This document shows positions 8,180-15,455 of a stretch of DNA of 34,176 nucleotides, one piece after another. Made by a program: the position numbers and the translations under genes. Each line of letters begins with the position of its first letter. Positions within the stretch are counted from its first letter, which is position 1. The stretch comes from Acidimicrobiaceae bacterium (lineage in GTDB: Bacteria > Actinomycetota > Acidimicrobiia > Acidimicrobiales > Bog-793): positions 1 to 34,176 of the forward strand of contig PMVZ01000247.1 of NCBI GenBank assembly GCA_003166375.1, written 5' to 3'. Below the pieces are notes generated by a model that ran no database searches, was not told the origin of the DNA, and was given only the letters and a program-made list of their open reading frames with translations.

Positions 8180-9897
8180 CCTGCGTCCGGCTCCACTGTG
8201 GCTCCGCTGCGGGCGAGAAAGTCGAAGTCACACCCCTGGTCGGCTTGGCCGATGTGCTCGCTGTACAAGGCTCCGTAGCCGCGTTCGAAGATCTTCTCGG
8301 GAGGCGTCCACGCCTGCTTGCGCCGGCGAAGCTCCTCGTCGGTCACCTCGAGGTGCAGTCTTCGTTCGGCCACGTCGAGAGTGATCAGGTCACCGTCTTG
8401 CACCAGTGCCAGAGGTCCCCCGACGAAGGACTCGGGTGCCACGTGCAGGACACAGGTGCCGTAACTCGTTCCGCTCATCCTGGCGTCGGAGATGCGGACC
8501 ATGTCCCGGACACCTTCGCGGAGAAGCTTGTCCGGTATCGGGAGCATGCCGTACTCGGGCATGCCCGGGCCTCCTTGCGGGCCCGCGTGGCGGAGCACGA
8601 GAACGGAGTCGGCGCTGACGTCAAGCTCGGGATCGTTGACGCGACTTTGCATGTCCCTGTAGTCCTCGAAGACGACCGCGGGCCCCGTGTGGCGCAAGAG
8701 ATGCGGCGATGCGGCGAGATGCTTGATCACAGCCCCGTCCGGTGCCAGGTTTCCGCGCAGGATGGCGAGGCCACCGTGTTCCGACAGCGGGTTCCCCCGG
8801 GTCCGGATCACGCGCTCGTCGTGGATGGCGGCCTCCGCGACGTTCTCGCCGAGCGTCCGTCCGTTGACCGTCACCCGCTCGAGGTGGAGGAGATCCTTGA
8901 TCTGTGCCATGAGGGCAGGAAGACCGCCGGCGTAATAGAAGTCCTCCATCAGGTACTCGCCGTTGGGACGGATGTCGGCGAGCACGGGGGTGCACCGGGA
9001 CAGGTGGTCGAAGTCGTCCAGGCTCAGCTCCACGCCACAACGTCCCGCTATCGCAACCAGGTGGATGACGGCGTTGGTGGAGCCACCGAGGGCGAGCACC
9101 ACCGTGACGGCATCGAGGAACGCCCGCCTGTCGGCGATCTTCGACATCGTCAGGTCCTCGCGCACCATGTCCACGATGCGCGAGCCGCTCGCGGCCGCCA
9201 TCCTGGAGTGAGCCGAGTCCACTGCCGGGATGGACGACGCGCCCGGCAGGGTGAGCCCTAGCGACTCGGCCGCAGCGGTCATCGTCGAGGCGGTGCCCAT
9301 CGTCATGCACTGGCCGGGGGAGCGTGCCATCGCGGACTCGAGGGAGTCCCATTCGGCCTCGCTCATGGTCCCGGCGCGCTTTTCGTCCCAGAACCGCCAC
9401 ATGTCGGTGCCACTGCCCAATGTCTCCCCGTGCCAGTGTCCCGTGAGCATCGGGCCGGCCGGCACGTAGATGATCGGCCTGTCGGCACTCGCCGCACCCA
9501 TCAAGAGCGCCGGCGTGGACTTGTCGCAGCCGCCCATGAGGACCGCCCCGTCGAAGGGGTAGGAGCGGAGTATCTCCTCGGTGTCCATTGCGAGCAGGTT
9601 CCGGTACAGCATCGGCGTCGGCTTCTGGAAGGTTTCCGAGAGCGTGGCGACGGGCATCTCGACGGGGTACCCACCGGCTTCCCAGACGCCGCGCTTTACC
9701 GCCTGGGCACGCTCGCGCAGGTGCATGTGGCAGGGGTTGATGTCGCTCCAGGTGTTGAGGATCCCGATGACCGGCTTGCCGGCGAGCTCCTCGGCGCCAA
9801 TACCGAGTTGGCGGGCACGTGAGCGGTGGCTGAAAGCCCGCAGCCCCTCGCCCTCGAACCAGCGGCTGCTGCGAAGCACTTCGGGCTCGCCGGTCAC
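8176..9897 (-). CDS. IlvD/Edd-family sugar-acid dehydratase (arabinonate dehydratase-like)
   Basis: A 573-residue iron-sulfur dehydratase that removes water from a sugar acid to give a 2-keto-3-deoxy acid. Three cysteines expected to bind the cluster are visible in NTWSDINPCH, MGGCDKSTPALLMGA and SPGQCMTMGTAS. Other family hallmarks are LPGASSIPAVDSAH, ALGGSTNAVIHL and the C-terminal ARMSGTSYGTCVLHVAPES with its catalytic serine. The GYPVEMPVATLSETFQKPTP stretch and the length fit L-arabinonate/sugar-acid dehydratases better than the valine-pathway IlvD. GTG 9897 is chosen over longer reading (to 10005) because it overlaps the previous gene's stop as GTGA, has GGGAG upstream and begins just before the conserved LRSSRWF. 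A pentonate or an aldarate substrate are both possible. Confidence 0.85.
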   Translation of the reverse strand: MTGEPEVLRSSRWFEGEGLRAFSHRSRARQLGIGAEELAGKPVIGILNTWSDINPCHMHLRERAQAVKRGVWEAGGYPVEMPVATLSETFQKPTPMLYRNLLAMDTEEILRSYPFDGAVLMGGCDKSTPALLMGAASADRPIIYVPAGPMLTGHWHGETLGSGTDMWRFWDEKRAGTMSEAEWDSLESAMARSPGQCMTMGTASTMTAAAESLGLTLPGASSIPAVDSAHSRMAAASGSRIVDMVREDLTMSKIADRRAFLDAVTVVLALGGSTNAVIHLVAIAGRCGVELSLDDFDHLSRCTPVLADIRPNGEYLMEDFYYAGGLPALMAQIKDLLHLERVTVNGRTLGENVAEAAIHDERVIRTRGNPLSEHGGLAILRGNLAPDGAVIKHLAASPHLLRHTGPAVVFEDYRDMQSRVNDPELDVSADSVLVLRHAGPQGGPGMPEYGMLPIPDKLLREGVRDMVRISDARMSGTSYGTCVLHVAPESFVGGPLALVQDGDLITLDVAERRLHLEVTDEELRRRKQAWTPPEKIFERGYGALYSEHIGQADQGCDFDFLARSGATVEPDAG

Positions 9898-10802
9898 GCG
9901 AGCAGCTCCCAGAGCTCGAGGATCTCTCTGATCTTCGCCCGCAACTCGGTGGGCAGCAATGAGCTCGGCGGCCTTATGTCCCGGGCACATATCCCTAGCT
10001 GGCACAGGGCCTCTTTCACCACCGAGACGTTGTCCGCGCTGGCGTTGGCGGCGCGCAGCTCCTCGAAGGGTCGCACCCGGTGCCAGATGCCTGTCGCGAC
10101 GTCGTGGTCGCCGTGGGCCAGGGCATGCCAGAGGCGAAGTGACGTCGACGGATCGACGTTCGCCAGTCCGGAGGTGAATCCCGTGGCGCCGACGGCGAAG
10201 TATCCCGGGGCATGGAGTTCGGCCAGGCCGGCAACCCAGGTGAACCGCCCCGCCCCGGCGTCCGCGGCCACAGCTGCCAAACGCGCCGGGTTCGGCACGG
10301 CGTACTTCACCCCGATCACGTTGGGGCAGGACTCGCCGAGCCGGGCAAAGGCCGAGCCGGGGATCGCGTCGTTGCGCACATAGAGGACCACGGCGAGCTC
10401 GGGCACGTCGCTCGCAATGGCCCGGTGGTACTCGATCCAGCCGTCGACCGAGACATAGGGGTGGACGGGCTGGTGGACCATGACCATCGTTGCGCCTGCC
10501 GTCTGTGCGTCCCGGGCGGCCTCACGGGCGGAGGCGACATCGTGACCCACCCCGACCATGACCGTCGTGTCGGGGTCGGCCGCCTCCAGGCCGAGACGGG
10601 TGACAACCTTCGCCTCTGCGGGGGACAAGGCGTAGAACTCCCCGGTGTTGCCATTCGGGGTAACAGTACGAATGCCGCCTTCGACGAGACGACGGACGAC
10701 TCGTTGATAGCCCGCCTCGTCGATACCGCCGTCAGGCCCGAAGGGCGTTGTCGGAACGGCTACGACGCCGCTCAAGGACTCTTGTTGTTGCTGGAAGTTC
10801 AT
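9894..10802 (-). CDS. DHDPS/NAL-family keto-deoxy sugar-acid dehydratase or aldolase
   Basis: A 302-residue TIM-barrel lyase. The substrate loop GNTGEF (51-56), Tyr141 (VVLYVRND) and Schiff-base Lys166 (NVIGVKYAVP) are all present. In this operon it most likely converts a 2-keto-3-deoxy-pentonate, or 5-keto-4-deoxyglucarate, into 2-oxoglutarate semialdehyde for the dehydrogenase at 5834-7324. Lysine biosynthesis (DapA) is unlikely given the context. ATG 10802 has a GGAGCGGGA purine stretch upstream. The gene lies 54 bases after the regulator and overlaps the dehydratase by four bases. A retro-aldol activity cannot be excluded. Confidence 0.82.
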   Translation of the reverse strand: MNFQQQQESLSGVVAVPTTPFGPDGGIDEAGYQRVVRRLVEGGIRTVTPNGNTGEFYALSPAEAKVVTRLGLEAADPDTTVMVGVGHDVASAREAARDAQTAGATMVMVHQPVHPYVSVDGWIEYHRAIASDVPELAVVLYVRNDAIPGSAFARLGESCPNVIGVKYAVPNPARLAAVAADAGAGRFTWVAGLAELHAPGYFAVGATGFTSGLANVDPSTSLRLWHALAHGDHDVATGIWHRVRPFEELRAANASADNVSVVKEALCQLGICARDIRPPSSLLPTELRAKIREILELWELLA

Positions 10803-10856
10803 TCCCGCTCCGGTCTCTCTTCATGGCTTTCGCTGATCTGGTGCGGCACCGTCACC

Positions 10857-11501
10857 TCAGGGTGCGCCAAGGGCATCGACGACGCGTCGCTGGAACACCT
10901 CGACGTGCTGTCGCAGACGATCGGCGGCCGATTCTGCCCGTCCGGCCAGTGCGTCCTTGGCCATCTTGCGATGCTCGACTGCCTCGCCGGCCCAACCGCC
11001 GACGCGCCCCCACACAGTGACGCTGATCAAGGCATTGACGTCGGTCAGGTCGTCGAGCACCCTGACCAGGGCGGGGTTCCCGCATCCGGCGTAGAGCTGA
11101 CTGTGAAAGGCCCTGTTCGCCAGGCTTCGTTCGTACACGTCCTTGCCGTCCTCGGCGGCGAGCATGCGCTCGACCGCTGTCTCAAAAGCTGCGGCGTCGA
11201 GCCCGCGCAGGATTGTCCGCCGTACCGCTTCGGGCTCCAGGAGCAGTCTGAGGTCACAGACGGCAAATGCCATCGGGGCGTCCACGGTCCTGACCGACGT
11301 GCCTCGGTGGCTGCTAGAGGTCACGAGCCCCGTCCCGCTCAGAGCTTTGAGGGCATCGCGTACCGGCGTCTTCGACGTGCCGAGCTCCTCGGCGATCGCC
11401 TTCTCGGTCAGGGGACTCCCGGCCTCGTACCGACCCGAAAGGATCGCTCTTTTGATCTCGTTGGCGATCAGGTCGCCACGAGAGCCGAAGCGGGGCTGCA
11501 T
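10857..11501 (-). CDS. GntR-family (FadR/FCD type) transcriptional regulator of the sugar-acid operon
   Basis: A 214-residue regulator. The N-terminal winged helix-turn-helix covers about residues 8-72 (LIANEIKRAILSGRYEAGSPLTEKAIAEELG, then SKTPVRDALKALSGTGLV). The C-terminal FCD ligand domain covers about 80-205, with the LRLLLEPEAVRR and NRAFHSQLYAGCGNP metal/ligand segments. FCD regulators usually respond to sugar acids or other carboxylates. The operon that follows makes keto-deoxy acids, so the effector is probably a pathway intermediate. ATG 11501 is chosen because GAGG lies five bases upstream and it leaves a usual-length N-terminus. ATGs at 11528 and 11531 are also in frame but lack a ribosome site. 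It is the first gene of the operon and likely autoregulated. Confidence 0.82.
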   Translation of the reverse strand: MQPRFGSRGDLIANEIKRAILSGRYEAGSPLTEKAIAEELGTSKTPVRDALKALSGTGLVTSSSHRGTSVRTVDAPMAFAVCDLRLLLEPEAVRRTILRGLDAAAFETAVERMLAAEDGKDVYERSLANRAFHSQLYAGCGNPALVRVLDDLTDVNALISVTVWGRVGGWAGEAVEHRKMAKDALAGRAESAADRLRQHVEVFQRRVVDALGAP

Positions 11502-11531
11502 GCTTGCCTCGAGCCGGTCCTGTACCATCAT

Positions 11532-11602
11532 GTCGTACACAACACATAATATACTCTGTACTTTCATCGGGGTACTTTCATCGGGCTGCAGAGGGGGTAT
11601 TG
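11532..11602. promoter_or_regulatory. divergent promoter/operator region of the sugar-acid locus
   Basis: This AT-richer island separates the minus-strand regulator from the plus-strand gene at 11603. It has back-to-back -10-like boxes: TATACT on plus (11550-11555) and TATTAT on minus (11551-11546). The palindromic TGT-N5-ACA (TGTCGTACACA, 11531-11541) resembles FadR-type GntR operators. Two tandem 14-bp repeats lie at 11558-11585. Neither side has a clear TTGACA, so an activator or repressor bound at these repeats is plausible. Confidence 0.5.
11558..11585. repeat. perfect tandem direct repeat, two 14-bp units
   Basis: GTACTTTCATCGGG occurs twice head to tail (11558-11571 and 11572-11585) with no mismatch. 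It lies in the shared upstream region of the GntR operon and the divergent gene. A direct-repeat regulator site is possible; slippage duplication is the plain alternative. Confidence 0.85.
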
Positions 11603-12817
11603 ATGGGAAGCGGAGATGGCCCGGAGACTCCCCGGCGCGGCCTGACCATCGGGCCGCCGCAGGTCAGCGCCTACCTGTACCCATGGGATCTCCTCGGTGA
11701 CCCCCTCGTCGTCTCGCGGCTCGTCTCGGCCGGATTCGAGCACGTCAGCGTCGCCGCCACTTACCACAGCGTGCGGGCGGCGACACCCCAGCATCCACAG
11801 CACCGTTTCGTCGTCGCCGAGACCGCCGCGCTGTACCGCCCGGTTCGAAGTGCCGTGTGGGCCGGACATCGCCTCCGTCCGTTCAGCGCGCCGTGGACGG
11901 GCTCTGAGGATTCGTTCGAGCGGGCGGTCGAGGTTCTCGATGCGGGCGGGCTGCGGACCAGCGCGTGGGTGGTACTGACCCACAACAGCACGCTGGGCCG
12001 CAAGTCGCGGGACCTTGTCGTGAGCAACTGCTTCAGCGACAGCTATGAATGGGCCCTCTGCCCTGCGAATGCTGAGGTGCGCGAGTACGCTGCCGTGCTC
12101 GCTGCAGAGGCCGCACGCGAGCTTCCCCTGGAGGGGATATCGCTCGAGGCCTGCGGCCAGTTAGGAGCGGCACACGCCGGACACCACGAGAAGACGGTCG
12201 GGGCCTATACGCCGCTAGCGGAGCTGATCCTCTCGATCTGCTGCTGCGGCGCCTGCCAGCGAGGCTGGAAAGCCGAAGGCATGGATGGCGCGGCCACCAT
12301 GCGGACATTGCGGGAGGCGTTCGAAGCTGCCCAGCGCCAGACTGTCGGCGTCGATGCCACGCCGGAGGAGGTCCTAGGTGCACCGTTGGCTGCATTGCTC
12401 CTGAATTGTAGACAGCTTCACACCGACGCCCTCTTGGAAGGTGTGCTCGCTTCGCTGCGGAGCGTCGACCCCTCCCTGCGGATCACCTTGCACGCCCAGC
12501 CGAACCCGTGGGGCACGGGAGCCTCACCAGGGCTCACACCGACATCGGCGCGGCTGCCAGACGCCGTGCTGGTTCCTGTCGAAGCAGCGTCTCCGCACGG
12601 CGCGGACGTTATTGGGGCAGCCCGGCGCTCCGTGCCATCAGGCGTCGCTGTGGCGGCCTACGTCAATCTCCTGGCGCCGATCGAGCCCGTCGATTTCGAC
12701 GAGCACGCAGGACGACTCATGGGTGTGGGCGCCGACGAGCTTCATCTGTACCATTTCGGCCTTGCGAACTGGACACAGCTCTCGTTCTTCTCCCGCCTGG
12801 CGTCGTTGTCGTCCTGA
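11603..12817 (+). CDS. uncharacterised protein, glycosidase-like TIM-barrel features
   Basis: A 404-residue cytoplasmic protein with no signal peptide or membrane helix, and not confidently recognised. Some stretches resemble glycoside-hydrolase-type barrels: FEHVSVAATYHSVRAA early on, then LCPANAEVREYAAVLAAEAAREL followed by LEGISLEACGQ. A cysteine-rich ICCCGACQRGW segment at about 212-222 recalls the CxCxxC elements of some barrel hydrolases. No catalytic pair can be assigned. ATG 11603 has AGAGGGGG about six bases upstream; longer in-frame readings start inside the regulatory region. It is divergent from the GntR-led sugar-acid operon and shares its control region. A role in handling the same sugar or its glycoside is a reasonable guess only. 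Confidence 0.7.
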   Translation: MGSGDGPETPRRGLTIGPPQVSAYLYPWDLLGDPLVVSRLVSAGFEHVSVAATYHSVRAATPQHPQHRFVVAETAALYRPVRSAVWAGHRLRPFSAPWTGSEDSFERAVEVLDAGGLRTSAWVVLTHNSTLGRKSRDLVVSNCFSDSYEWALCPANAEVREYAAVLAAEAARELPLEGISLEACGQLGAAHAGHHEKTVGAYTPLAELILSICCCGACQRGWKAEGMDGAATMRTLREAFEAAQRQTVGVDATPEEVLGAPLAALLLNCRQLHTDALLEGVLASLRSVDPSLRITLHAQPNPWGTGASPGLTPTSARLPDAVLVPVEAASPHGADVIGAARRSVPSGVAVAAYVNLLAPIEPVDFDEHAGRLMGVGADELHLYHFGLANWTQLSFFSRLASLSS

Positions 12818-12874
12818 GCGCCCCGGCTTCGGCGGACGATCAACTCGTCGGAGTGATGGTCCTGCCTGGGCGGG

Positions 12875-13801
12875 CTACGAGGACGCCACCTCCAAGCGGC
12901 GTTTGGCCTCTTCGTAGAGGTCGGCGGGCAGTGGGCCCTTCTCCGCGATCGCCACGTTCGAGCAGAGGTGGTTGAGGTTGGACGTGCCGACGATTGTGCT
13001 CGACAGGGCTGGGTGGCTGAGTGTGAAACGCAGGACGAACTCGTGGCGGCTCATCTCGCCGAGAAGGTCCTCGACTCCGGACAGCTCCCAGCGGCGCTTG
13101 CCCTCACCCTCGGCCAGCCCGAGCGGCCCTTGACGCCAGTCCTTGTCCTCCGCCGGGGCGCCGCGGGCCACGCCGCCCCGGATGAGCGTGCCCGCCCCAG
13201 CCGCCACCGCCGCGGTGATGAGGTCCTCGTGCTCGCGCTGGATCGCCGAGTAGGGGATCTGGAAGACGTCGAAAACACCCATGGCGATGTGGTCGGGCAG
13301 GTAGGGAAGCGTTCCGGACATGCCGAGGAACCGGATCTTGCCTTCATCCCGAAGTGCCATGAGCGTCTCGATGGTCTGGTCAGCCTCCATCTGGGCGAGG
13401 CTCGGCGACATGTGGACCTGCAGGAGATCGAGCCGGTCGGTCTTGAGCCTGCGGAGGCTCTGCTCGAGCCCCGTCCGGATGTTGTCCGCGCCGTAATCGT
13501 GCGGCCACGGCGGGGTTGAACCCGCTGGCGGATCGCCGACAAGGCATCCGCACTTTGACGCGAGGAAGTACTCATGTCGGCGATTGACCAGATACTGCCC
13601 GATCAGTTCCTCGCTGCGCCCGTAGTCGATCGAGGTGTCGATCAAGTTGATGCCGCCGTCAAGCACCGAATTGAGGAGCCGGCCCGCGTCCTCGTCGAGG
13701 ATCGCCGGTCCCCACGGCTGGCCCCGTAACTCCATGGCGCCGTACCCGAGGATGGTCACGTCTGCTCTTGTGCGTCCGAGGACGCGTCTTTCGATCGTCA
13801 T
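12875..13801 (-). CDS. aldo/keto reductase
   Basis: A 308-residue AKR-superfamily oxidoreductase. The catalytic tetrad is visible as Asp55 and Tyr60 (LIDTSIDYG), Lys83 (FLASKCG) and His130 (LLQVHMS). The C-terminal STIVGTSNLNHL segment contacts the NADP phosphate in relatives. It would reduce or oxidise a sugar, aldehyde or ketone at C1, and could be an aldose dehydrogenase feeding the nearby sugar-acid pathway. It is convergent with the gene at 11603-12817 and not in the GntR operon, so the link is by proximity only. Confidence 0.85.
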   Translation of the reverse strand: MTIERRVLGRTRADVTILGYGAMELRGQPWGPAILDEDAGRLLNSVLDGGINLIDTSIDYGRSEELIGQYLVNRRHEYFLASKCGCLVGDPPAGSTPPWPHDYGADNIRTGLEQSLRRLKTDRLDLLQVHMSPSLAQMEADQTIETLMALRDEGKIRFLGMSGTLPYLPDHIAMGVFDVFQIPYSAIQREHEDLITAAVAAGAGTLIRGGVARGAPAEDKDWRQGPLGLAEGEGKRRWELSGVEDLLGEMSRHEFVLRFTLSHPALSSTIVGTSNLNHLCSNVAIAEKGPLPADLYEEAKRRLEVASS

Positions 13802-13923
13802 GCCGAAGACGCTAGCCAGAGAAACTTCCTGGGCATCTCGGCGCGGTCGTTGGTCGCGCCCGTTGTCGATGCTCTCAGTGACCCGTCGGGCGCGGAGCCT
13901 GCGGGATGAGAGGCTGGCGAGGA

Positions 13924-14397
13924 TCAGACGGAGCTCGCGAAGTCCTCGAGCGCAGATCCATCAAGGCGGTACCGGGTCCACTCGTCCGTCGCGACGGCAC
14001 CGATCGACCGGTAGAACGCGATCGCCGGCTCGTTCCAGTCGAGAACGGACCACTCCAGCCGACGGCAGCCCCCGTCGAGGGCGAGACGAGCCAACGACGC
14101 GAGCAATGCCGTTCCCACCCCGAGTCCGCGATGCGTGGGCCGGATGTAGAGATCCTCGAGATAGATGCCGGGTCGTCCCGTCCAGGTGGAGAAGCTCCGG
14201 TAGTACAAGGCCGTGCCGACGACGAGGTTGCCGGCAGTCGCGACCCGCGCAAAAACGCTCGGCTCCGGCCCGAACAGCGCGAGCTCGAGCATCGTGTCGT
14301 CGATCTCGACCCGGTCGCGTGCCCGCTCGTACTCAGCGAGCTCACCGATCAGCTCGACCAGGACGGGGATGTCGGCTCGAGTCGCTGCACGTATCAC
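13924..14397 (-). CDS. GNAT-family N-acetyltransferase, diamine acetyltransferase-like
   Basis: A 157-residue single-domain acetyltransferase. The segment FSTWTGRPGIYLEDLYIRP (about 88-106) and acetyl-CoA loop HRGLGVGTALL (about 108-118) resemble the spermidine/spermine acetyltransferase group. The later motif WNEPAIAFYRSIGA is also typical. It probably acetylates a primary amine such as a polyamine or small metabolite. The GTG start (14395-14397) lies behind a GAGAAG purine stretch. It follows the Nudix gene by 66 bases on the same strand, so the two may share a transcript. Confidence 0.82.
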   Translation of the reverse strand: MIRAATRADIPVLVELIGELAEYERARDRVEIDDTMLELALFGPEPSVFARVATAGNLVVGTALYYRSFSTWTGRPGIYLEDLYIRPTHRGLGVGTALLASLARLALDGGCRRLEWSVLDWNEPAIAFYRSIGAVATDEWTRYRLDGSALEDFASSV

Positions 14398-14463
14398 CTT
14401 CTCGACCGTATCCGAGGAGGCCCCCCTTTTGTCTCCGGCGGCTCTCCCTCTAGGTGACGGTTG

Positions 14464-15060
14464 TCAGGCGTCGGGCCCTGGCGCATCATGGAGTGCCTCG
14501 ACGATGATGTCGAAAAGGTCCGGGTCGGCGAGGACGAGACCGAAAACCTGCTCCTCCTCGAACCATGCGAGATCATCGTGCTCCTCAGGCGCCTGATTCT
14601 GCGGTTCTCCAGACCAGGAGTCGACGACGAAGACACGAGCGTCGAACTGAACTCCAGTCAACCGCGCGACAAGACGAGCGGCATCGGAAGCGACCACGAT
14701 TCCGAGCTCTTCGAGCAGCTCGCGGGCGAGGGCATCACGATCCGACTCGCCTTGCTCGATGTGACCACCCGGCGCGTCCCAGCAGTTCGGAGCCCACACC
14801 CGCGACGCGTTCCGGTGAACGAGCAGAATTCGCCCCGAGCTCAGCAGCAGGCCGCACACGACGTCGTTGAACCCGGAGGAAGCCTCGGTCATTCGGTCAG
14901 CTCGGACATCGGCCGGATCCTCGCCATCGAGATAAGGCGCCAATTCGTTTGTGAAGTACTCGTCGTTGTCGATCAGCTGCACGTCGACCCGGTGCCCTGA
15001 AGCCTCCTCGAACTCGCTGAGGTGCCGGGCGACGCTCGCGCAGAACGCGTCCTGTCGCAT
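14464..15060 (-). CDS. Nudix hydrolase with N-terminal extension
   Basis: A 198-residue Nudix protein. The complete Nudix box starts at G99 (GHIEQGE, then the RELLEELGI end at 113-121), so it should bind Mg2+ and hydrolyse a nucleoside-diphosphate-linked compound. The substrate is not predictable. About 60 residues precede the fold (ARHLSEFEEASGHRVDVQLIDNDEYFTNELAPYL), an acidic helical extension that I do not recognise. ATG 15060 is the farthest upstream good start. The gene is transcribed away from the long 15061-15435 regulatory gap. Confidence 0.82.
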   Translation of the reverse strand: MRQDAFCASVARHLSEFEEASGHRVDVQLIDNDEYFTNELAPYLDGEDPADVRADRMTEASSGFNDVVCGLLLSSGRILLVHRNASRVWAPNCWDAPGGHIEQGESDRDALARELLEELGIVVASDAARLVARLTGVQFDARVFVVDSWSGEPQNQAPEEHDDLAWFEEEQVFGLVLADPDLFDIIVEALHDAPGPDA

Positions 15061-15240
15061 CCGAGAAATCTGGTGTCAGTCATTGGCGAACAACCCCCTC
15101 TATCTCACGCACTGTTCAAGCTCGGCAGCAAGACAGTTACCGTGCCGGCTGAAGCGACCAGGTGCAGGCAATCGTCGGCGACTCTGTCATGGTGGCCAAG
15201 CTTCACGCGACGCTAGTGCTGTGGGGGCGTCCTGCAGCGG

Positions 15241-15273
15241 GAGCGTGACACGGGCGCCGTAGGTGTCACGCTC
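15241..15273. repeat. perfect 11-bp inverted repeat
   Basis: GAGCGTGACAC (15241-15251) and GTGTCACGCTC (15263-15273) are exact inverse copies with an 11-base spacer. It lies in the divergent gap between the Nudix and DUF4232 genes, 43 bases before the duplicated leader. There is no T-run directly after it, so a regulator operator or RNA hairpin is more likely than a terminator. The rest of 15061-15240 shows no supported feature. Confidence 0.75.
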
Positions 15274-15315
15274 GGCCGCGCCGGCTGGACTTTTCACCCG
15301 GCCTCTTGGTTGCCA

Positions 15316-15392
15316 GCCGAGAGATTCGACAATGTTGGGTGCAGCGCGACGCTCGGCTCAGGCGTTGTAGTAGGTAGGGAGGTCTCATGGCG
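15316..15392 (+). promoter_or_regulatory. duplicated 77-bp leader, copy B (DUF4232 gene)
   Basis: This copy aligns base for base with 3881-3957 in front of the sigma factor gene. Four conserved blocks are kept, including AGGGAGGTCTCATGGCG. Here the ATG (15387) is not the gene start; it opens a short ORF instead. The arrangement suggests the promoter and translation start of the sigma gene were copied, or both descend from one ancestral element. Confidence 0.6.
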
Positions 15393-15455
15393 GACCTGCG
15401 ATGCGTCGAGGAAGACCCACCAAGGAGGAACCATCATGAAACTGACGCTGCGTGA
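15387..15455 (+). CDS. possible 22-codon upstream ORF overlapping the DUF4232 gene
   Basis: ATG 15387 has AGGGAGG five to eleven bases upstream and reads MADLRCVEEDPPRRNHHETD-AA before TGA at 15453-15455. It ends 20 bases inside the next gene, in another frame. Its start codon and ribosome site are those conserved with the sigma factor gene. It may be translated as a leader that affects the DUF4232 start, or may be an accident of promoter duplication. Confidence 0.35.
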   Translation: MADLRCVEEDPPRRNHHETDAA

